A stretch of 11,085 nt of DNA from a bacterium. Its GTDB lineage: Bacteria > Ratteibacteria > UBA8468 > B48-G9 > JAFGKM01. The notes beneath the pieces are model-generated. The model made no database searches. It was given only the letters and a program-made list of their open reading frames with translations, and was not told where the DNA came from. The position numbers and the translations under genes were made by a program. Below are positions 8,020 through 11,085 of the stretch, one piece after another (positions within the stretch are counted from its first letter, which is position 1; every line of letters begins with the position of its first letter). The stretch spans positions 1 to 11,085 of the forward strand of contig JAOAEP010000123.1 of NCBI GenBank assembly GCA_026416755.1, in the 5' to 3' direction.

Positions 8020-9103
8020 ATTTATAATAAGCGCTACAAGTTCCTTCTGACGATACCATACACGGTCCGATAGGGTTTTCAGGATTACATATTTTTTCAA
8101 ATAGTGAACAATCAAAAGGAGTTTTTTTTCCTTTTAATATCTCACCACATATACAATTTCTTTTATTTTTTGAGTATTTTTTAATGTTTACCTCATATCT
8201 TTTTTCTGCATCAAAATTTTCAAATTCTTTTTTTAATTTCAAACCACTATTTTTTATTATTCCTATCCCTCTCCATTCAGAATCCACTATATCAAAAACT
8301 TCTTCAATTATTTTTTTTGCCTTTAAATTCCCTTCTTCTTTCACCGTCCTTTTATATTCATTAATTACCTCATATTTCTCTTCAATTAAATTGCTAAGAA
8401 GTATATAAATTGAAAGAATTATATCAAACGGTTCAAATCCACTTATTACACATGGAATATTAAATCTTTCTGTAATTTCTATATATGGACTGGTTCCAAT
8501 TATGACACTTACATGGCCTGGACATATAAAACCATCTATATTTGTATCTTTTTCCTCTAATAAATTTATCATTGCTGGAGGAATAAGTTTATTTCCACAT
8601 AGTATAAAGAAATTTTTTATTTTTTTTTCTTTTGCTATTTTTATTGTCTGAGCAATTAAAGGTGCTGTTGTTTCAAAACCAATAGAAAGAAAAATTATAT
8701 TTTTTTCAAGATTTTCTTCTGCAATTTTTAATGCATCCAAAGGTGAATAAACAACAAAAATATTACCTCTTATTGCTTTCTCCTTCTCAAGGGAAGAAAA
8801 AGAACCAGGTACTTTCATCATATCTCCAAAAGTTGTTATCATTACATCTTTTTTCTTTGAAATCTCTATTGCGGTGTCTATAAAATTTTCAGGACTAACA
8901 CAAACAGGACAACCAGGACCTGATATAAGATTTATATTTTCAGGCATTAGTTTTCTTATTCCATATCTTCCAATCACCATAGTATGAGTCCCACAAACCT
9001 CCATTAAGTTTACATTTTTTTTTAATAGAGAACTTTTTCTCTGTATTTCTTTATATATTCTTTTCTGTATTTCTGGTTTTCTGTATTCTTCAATAAATCT
9101 CAT
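8006..9103 (-). CDS. hypD: Hydrogenase maturation protein HypD
   Basis: HypD is the iron-sulfur scaffold which, with HypC, assembles the Fe(CN)2CO unit, accepting cyanide from HypE. It is 365 residues, the family's usual size. The functional cysteines are all present: MEVCGTH (Cys37), GPGCPVC (Cys65 and Cys68), and a C-terminal [4Fe-4S] region with Cys317, Cys319, Cys332, Cys339, Cys348 and Cys356. Other conserved stretches are TTFGDMMKVPGS (90-101), SIGFETTAP (140-148), CPGHVSVIIG (194-203) and ISGFEPFDI (220-228). The start ATG overlaps the hypC stop (ATGA), the common arrangement for hypC-hypD, and matches the family N-terminus. The protein looks complete and functional. Its 3' end overlaps hypE. 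Confidence 0.98.
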   Translation of the reverse strand: MRFIEEYRKPEIQKRIYKEIQRKSSLLKKNVNLMEVCGTHTMVIGRYGIRKLMPENINLISGPGCPVCVSPENFIDTAIEISKKKDVMITTFGDMMKVPGSFSSLEKEKAIRGNIFVVYSPLDALKIAEENLEKNIIFLSIGFETTAPLIAQTIKIAKEKKIKNFFILCGNKLIPPAMINLLEEKDTNIDGFICPGHVSVIIGTSPYIEITERFNIPCVISGFEPFDIILSIYILLSNLIEEKYEVINEYKRTVKEEGNLKAKKIIEEVFDIVDSEWRGIGIIKNSGLKLKKEFENFDAEKRYEVNIKKYSKNKRNCICGEILKGKKTPFDCSLFEKICNPENPIGPCMVSSEGTCSAYYKYEKK

Positions 9104-9309
9104 TTTATTTCTTTAAGTATTTTTAGTGTTTCTATTGCCTTTTTTTTATCAAGTTTTTCAATAGCAAAACCAGCATGAACAATTAAGTAATCTCCTTTTT
9201 TTACATTTTCAACAAAAGAAATGTTAACTTTTCTTTTGACATTTCCAATAGACACATATGCAAAATCCTTTTCTACTTTCTCAACCTTCATTGGAATTGC
9301 AAGACACAT
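9100..9309 (-). CDS. hypC: Hydrogenase maturation chaperone HypC (HypC/HybG/HupF family)
   Basis: HypC is a small cytoplasmic chaperone that carries the iron centre on HypD and delivers it to the large-subunit precursor of [NiFe]-hydrogenase. At 69 residues it is near the short end of the family. The N-terminus MCLAIPMKV has the essential Cys2, and the second half contains GDYLIVHAGFAIEKLD (39-54), the conserved core with its histidine (His45). It starts four bases after the stop of the DUF3108 lipoprotein gene without a recognisable Shine-Dalgarno site, and its stop overlaps the hypD start. It is therefore probably translated by coupling within a lipoprotein-hypC-hypD-hypE transcript. The identification is secure because the start is fixed by the MCLAIP motif. 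Confidence 0.98.
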   Translation of the reverse strand: MCLAIPMKVEKVEKDFAYVSIGNVKRKVNISFVENVKKGDYLIVHAGFAIEKLDKKKAIETLKILKEIK

Positions 9310-9313
9310 TTTT

Positions 9314-10423
9314 TTATAAAGTTGAAACTATTTCTTCAAGAATTTTATTAACACTTTCATCAAGGTTAAATATAGTTTTCCTTGTTTCTAATAAAGTCAT
9401 GATTACCTTACCTGCAAAAACTCTTCCTTCAAAATAAACGGGTTTTCTTTCTTTATCATTTGTTATCCATATATCAAAAATACCTTTCTTAAATGTCTCT
9501 TTTTCTTTTCTTGCTAGTGGTTCAAGGATAAAAACTTCTTTTTTTTCTCCATTTGGTAATTTTTTAATTTCCTTACCTTTAAAATTTACTTTTAAATACC
9601 ATTTTTCTGAAAGTGCTATAGGAAGTTGAGAGTTTTTTAAAATATCATAATCACCATTTCTTAGAAAATAAAATAAGGTTAAACAATCAAAAATTTCATC
9701 TTCAAATTTAATTGTTTCCCTTTTTGTAGAAATTAGGTCTTTATTTTTATATTTTCTACTTATATAAGTATATTGCCTACCTGGCCAGTTAAAAAACATT
9801 TCGGAAATCTCTTCTTTATTTCCAGTCCTTGAATAAGTATAAAAATAATTAGTTTTACCTGTCTTTTTATCAATAAAAGCATCTACTCTGTTATATCCAT
9901 ATCCTAATTGTTGAGGTATACCAAAAGGAATTGTTATCCCTACAAATCTGTATTTATCTTTCTCTTCTAAACAAGCAATTATTGCTTTACCAAGATTTAC
10001 CATATTCCATTTAAGGTCATAAATCAAAATCTCTCCAATAAAATCCTCAAAAAATACTCTGGGAGGGGATATCTTTTCTTCTTTCTTTTCTTTTTTAGGT
10101 ATTTCCTTTTTAGGTAAAAGAGCTATTTCTTCTTTTTTATCTAAATTTATATCTTCTTTTTTGTTTTCTTCTAATTTTATTTTTTCTTCTGATATTATTT
10201 TTTCTTCTTTTGTTAAAATCTCTTCTTTTTTTGTTTCTTCTTTTATCTCTTCAGTTTTTTCTTTAATTTCTTCCTCTTTATCCTCAATAGTTACTTCTTT
10301 TATTTTTTCTTCAGGTGGTAATGTAACTTCTGGATATTCAAATTTTATTTTTTCTTTTCCTTTTTCACATACGCATCCAGTAAAGAAAATAAAAATTAAA
10401 ATATAAATAAAATATTTTTTCAT
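9314..10423 (-). CDS. DUF3108 domain lipoprotein with Glu/Lys-rich linker
   Basis: This is a 369-residue predicted lipoprotein of unknown function. The N-terminus has a Lys-Lys start, a hydrophobic stretch (4-15) and the lipobox-like FTGC with Cys17, so signal peptidase II processing is likely. Residues about 36-118 are a low-complexity linker almost entirely of Glu, Lys and Ile, which could be an extended charged helix or coiled coil spanning away from the membrane. The remaining part (about 126-350) matches DUF3108: GEILIYDLKWNMVNLGKA (130-147) at its start, then YSRTGNKEE, LSEKWYLKV and FDIWITNDKERKPVYFEG near the end. This domain occurs in periplasmic or outer-membrane-linked proteins. 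The ATG is supported by AAGGA five bases upstream, and a promoter lies just before it. It heads the transcript that continues into hypC. Any link with hydrogenase maturation is contextual only. Confidence 0.85.
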   Translation of the reverse strand: MKKYFIYILIFIFFTGCVCEKGKEKIKFEYPEVTLPPEEKIKEVTIEDKEEEIKEKTEEIKEETKKEEILTKEEKIISEEKIKLEENKKEDINLDKKEEIALLPKKEIPKKEKKEEKISPPRVFFEDFIGEILIYDLKWNMVNLGKAIIACLEEKDKYRFVGITIPFGIPQQLGYGYNRVDAFIDKKTGKTNYFYTYSRTGNKEEISEMFFNWPGRQYTYISRKYKNKDLISTKRETIKFEDEIFDCLTLFYFLRNGDYDILKNSQLPIALSEKWYLKVNFKGKEIKKLPNGEKKEVFILEPLARKEKETFKKGIFDIWITNDKERKPVYFEGRVFAGKVIMTLLETRKTIFNLDESVNKILEEIVSTL

Positions 10424-10426
10424 TTT

Positions 10427-10431
10427 TCCTT
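10427..10431 (-). promoter_or_regulatory. Ribosome binding site of the DUF3108 lipoprotein gene
   Basis: AAGGA on the minus strand sits three bases before ATG 10423 (spacing counted from its last A). It fixes the start and distinguishes this operon-leading gene from the downstream hypC and hypE, which have no visible Shine-Dalgarno site. Confidence 0.6.
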
Positions 10432-10440
10432 TTTGTTTTT

Positions 10441-10469
10441 ATTATACTTTAAAAACATTTTAAAGTTAA
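10441..10469 (-). promoter_or_regulatory. Predicted sigma-70-type promoter for the lipoprotein-hypCDE operon
   Basis: On the minus strand a perfect -10 hexamer TATAAT (10446-10441) is preceded, at the ideal 17-base spacing, by TTAACT (10469-10464), four of six matches to TTGACA. The expected transcription start would fall near 10434, giving a short leader that includes the AAGGA site. The location, in the 57-base gap between the cupin and the lipoprotein gene, is right. In such AT-rich DNA a TATAAT can occur by chance, but the spacing and the position argue for it. Confidence 0.55.
10447..10465. repeat. Perfect inverted repeat inside the promoter spacer (possible operator)
   Basis: Eight-base arms CTTTAAAA (10447-10454) and TTTTAAAG (10458-10465) are separated by three bases. 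The repeat fills the space between the predicted -35 and -10 elements. No T-run follows on either strand, which makes an intrinsic terminator less likely than a protein binding site. A related palindrome lies upstream of the cupin gene. AT-only arms limit confidence. Confidence 0.4.
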
Positions 10470-10480
10470 ATTTTATATGG

Positions 10481-10828
10481 TCAATATTTTGTTATAAATG
10501 CTATAATTTCAAGATCTTCTTTGCCTATGTTTTTTATTGAATGTGATTGTCCATTTCCTGTTAAAACTACATCCCCTTCTTCCACTTCTTTTTCTTCTTT
10601 TCCATCAAATAAAATACCTTTGCCCTTCAGAATAATAAAAACCTCATCTTCATCTAAATGCTGATGTAATCCAATTGAACAACCCTCATGTAAAATTAAT
10701 TTTGCACATAACCTTACATTCGCTTTAAAATCTTCTTTTTTTAAAAAGTGCACAATAGTAACAATCCCTTCACCACCTCTCATTTTTTCCCTTTTTTCTA
10801 TCTCCATCTGTTCCTTTTTTCTTATCAT
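10481..10828 (-). CDS. Single-domain cupin protein (Cupin_2 type)
   Basis: This is a 115-residue small beta-barrel protein, probably metal-binding. Motif 1 is visible as HQHLDEDE with His55, His57 and Glu62 followed by LKGKG (67-71). Motif 2 appears as EGDVVLTGNGQSHSIKN (84-100) with His96. These give the usual three-His plus Glu metal site. The N-terminal KMRGGEG (15-21) marks a small cupin group common in anaerobic and thermophilic bacteria. ATG 10828 is supported by a strong AGGAGG four bases upstream, the best ribosome site in the window. The gene is complete and lies 62 bases after the stop of the HKD protein gene and 57 bases before the lipoprotein gene, on the same strand. Substrate and activity are unknown; small cupins may be isomerases, dioxygenases or sensors. 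Confidence 0.88.
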   Translation of the reverse strand: MIRKKEQMEIEKREKMRGGEGIVTIVHFLKKEDFKANVRLCAKLILHEGCSIGLHQHLDEDEVFIILKGKGILFDGKEEKEVEEGDVVLTGNGQSHSIKNIGKEDLEIIAFITKY

Positions 10829-10832
10829 TCGT

Positions 10833-10838
10833 CCTCCT
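10833..10838 (-). promoter_or_regulatory. Strong Shine-Dalgarno site of the cupin gene
   Basis: AGGAGG on the minus strand, extended upstream by AAA, stands four bases before ATG 10828. It is the closest match to the anti-Shine-Dalgarno sequence in the window and fixes the cupin start. Confidence 0.75.
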
Positions 10839-10852
10839 TTTAATATATTTTA

Positions 10853-10868
10853 CTTTAATTTTTTAAAG
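10853..10868. repeat. Inverted repeat upstream of the cupin gene
   Basis: Six-base arms CTTTAA (10853-10858) and TTAAAG (10863-10868) are separated by four T (plus strand). On the minus strand it is directly followed by the -10-like TAAAAT (10852-10847), with another, TATATT, at 10847-10842. The same CTTTAA...TTAAAG outline followed by a -10 hexamer precedes the lipoprotein gene. No good -35 is visible here, so a cupin promoter is only tentative. Confidence 0.3.
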
Positions 10869-10890
10869 ATAAACATTAGAAATAAAAGAT

Positions 10891-11085
10891 TTAAATATCT
10901 TCTTTTATTGACTTGAAAAGATATAAAATTTTCCACTCCCTATAAAAAATTTCTGCTATCCTTTTATCATTTATAAAACAAATAATCTCTACGTTTTCTT
11001 TTGCACTTTTAGTTGGATTAAATGAGCCTGTTATAACTTTCTTTTTATCAAATATAAAAAATTTATCATGAATAAAACCAGATGT
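10891..11085 (-). CDS. Phospholipase D-like (HKD motif) protein, C-terminal fragment at window edge
   Basis: An open minus-strand frame enters from the right edge (in frame at base 11085) and ends with TAA at 10891-10893, giving the last 64 residues of a longer protein. Counting from the edge, it contains HDKFFIFD with His6, Lys8 and Asp13, i.e. HxKx4D, followed by ITGSFNPTKSAKENVEII (18-35). HxKx4D plus GSxN is the phospholipase D superfamily active site. The GSFN-x-TKSA-x-EN wording resembles the Nuc-type endonucleases and cardiolipin-synthase-like small HKD proteins. Only one HKD motif is visible. Whether there is a second copy, a signal peptide or another domain depends on sequence beyond the window, so nuclease versus lipid activity is open. 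Confidence 0.85.
   Translation of the reverse strand, partial: TSGFIHDKFFIFDKKKVITGSFNPTKSAKENVEIICFINDKRIAEIFYREWKILYLFKSIKEDI

Noticed and set aside
8020..8115. Longer HypE start at 8115
   Set aside because: The extra 32 residues are encoded within hypD in another frame, and HypE proteins start immediately before SHGSGG.
10161..10406. Plus-strand Ser/Phe-rich open frame opposite the lipoprotein gene
   Set aside because: It is the antisense image of the Glu/Lys-rich linker (TTC/TCT codons opposite GAA/AGA) and has no ribosome site or family character.
10886..10901. Hairpin AAGAT...ATCTT around the stop of the HKD gene, as an intrinsic terminator
   Set aside because: The five-base AT-rich stem encloses the stop codon and has only a short T-run after it; too weak to separate from chance in this base composition.

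Overview
The window is very AT-rich bacterial DNA, tightly packed with genes. It uses the standard code (TGA and TAA both serve as stops), with A/T-ending codons, AGA/AGG arginine codons and Lys/Glu/Ile-rich proteins. The predicted envelope proteins (a lipoprotein with a lipobox, a GldG-like ABC accessory protein, an M23 peptidase and a PMT-type glycosyltransferase) suggest a double-membraned bacterium. The hypCDE genes imply a [NiFe]-hydrogenase and so probably an anaerobic or H2-metabolising lifestyle. An uncultivated, low-GC candidate-phylum lineage (Omnitrophica/Ratteibacteria-like or similar) would fit, but the sequence alone does not fix the taxon.

Region 1 (1-5309, + strand) is one compact operon that continues from the left edge. 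It encodes a GldA-like ABC ATPase (5'-truncated by the window), a GldF-like ABC-2 permease, a GldG-like membrane-anchored protein, a DUF4340 protein with three repeat modules, and a membrane-anchored M23 peptidase. Gaps are one base or so, or short overlaps (ATGA or TTGA type). The first four form a recurrent ABC module. The M23 peptidase attached to its end suggests, by inference only, a cell-wall or envelope function in which an ABC machine is linked to a peptidoglycan hydrolase.

Region 2 (5315-10423, - strand) converges on region 1 with only 5 bases between the stop codons. In transcription order it encodes a DUF3108 lipoprotein with a long Glu/Lys-rich linker, then HypC, HypD and HypE, then a GT-C family (GT39/PMT-like) glycosyltransferase. 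HypC/D/E build the Fe(CN)2CO centre of [NiFe]-hydrogenases. No hydrogenase structural gene and no hypA, hypB or hypF lies in the window. A good sigma-70-type promoter with a perfect inverted repeat in its spacer precedes the lipoprotein gene.

Region 3 (10481-11085, - strand) holds a small single-domain cupin with a strong Shine-Dalgarno site, and the C-terminal end of a phospholipase D-like (HKD) protein cut by the right edge. No RNA genes, CRISPR arrays, insertion sequences or attachment sites were seen. No gene-free stretch exceeds 65 bases.
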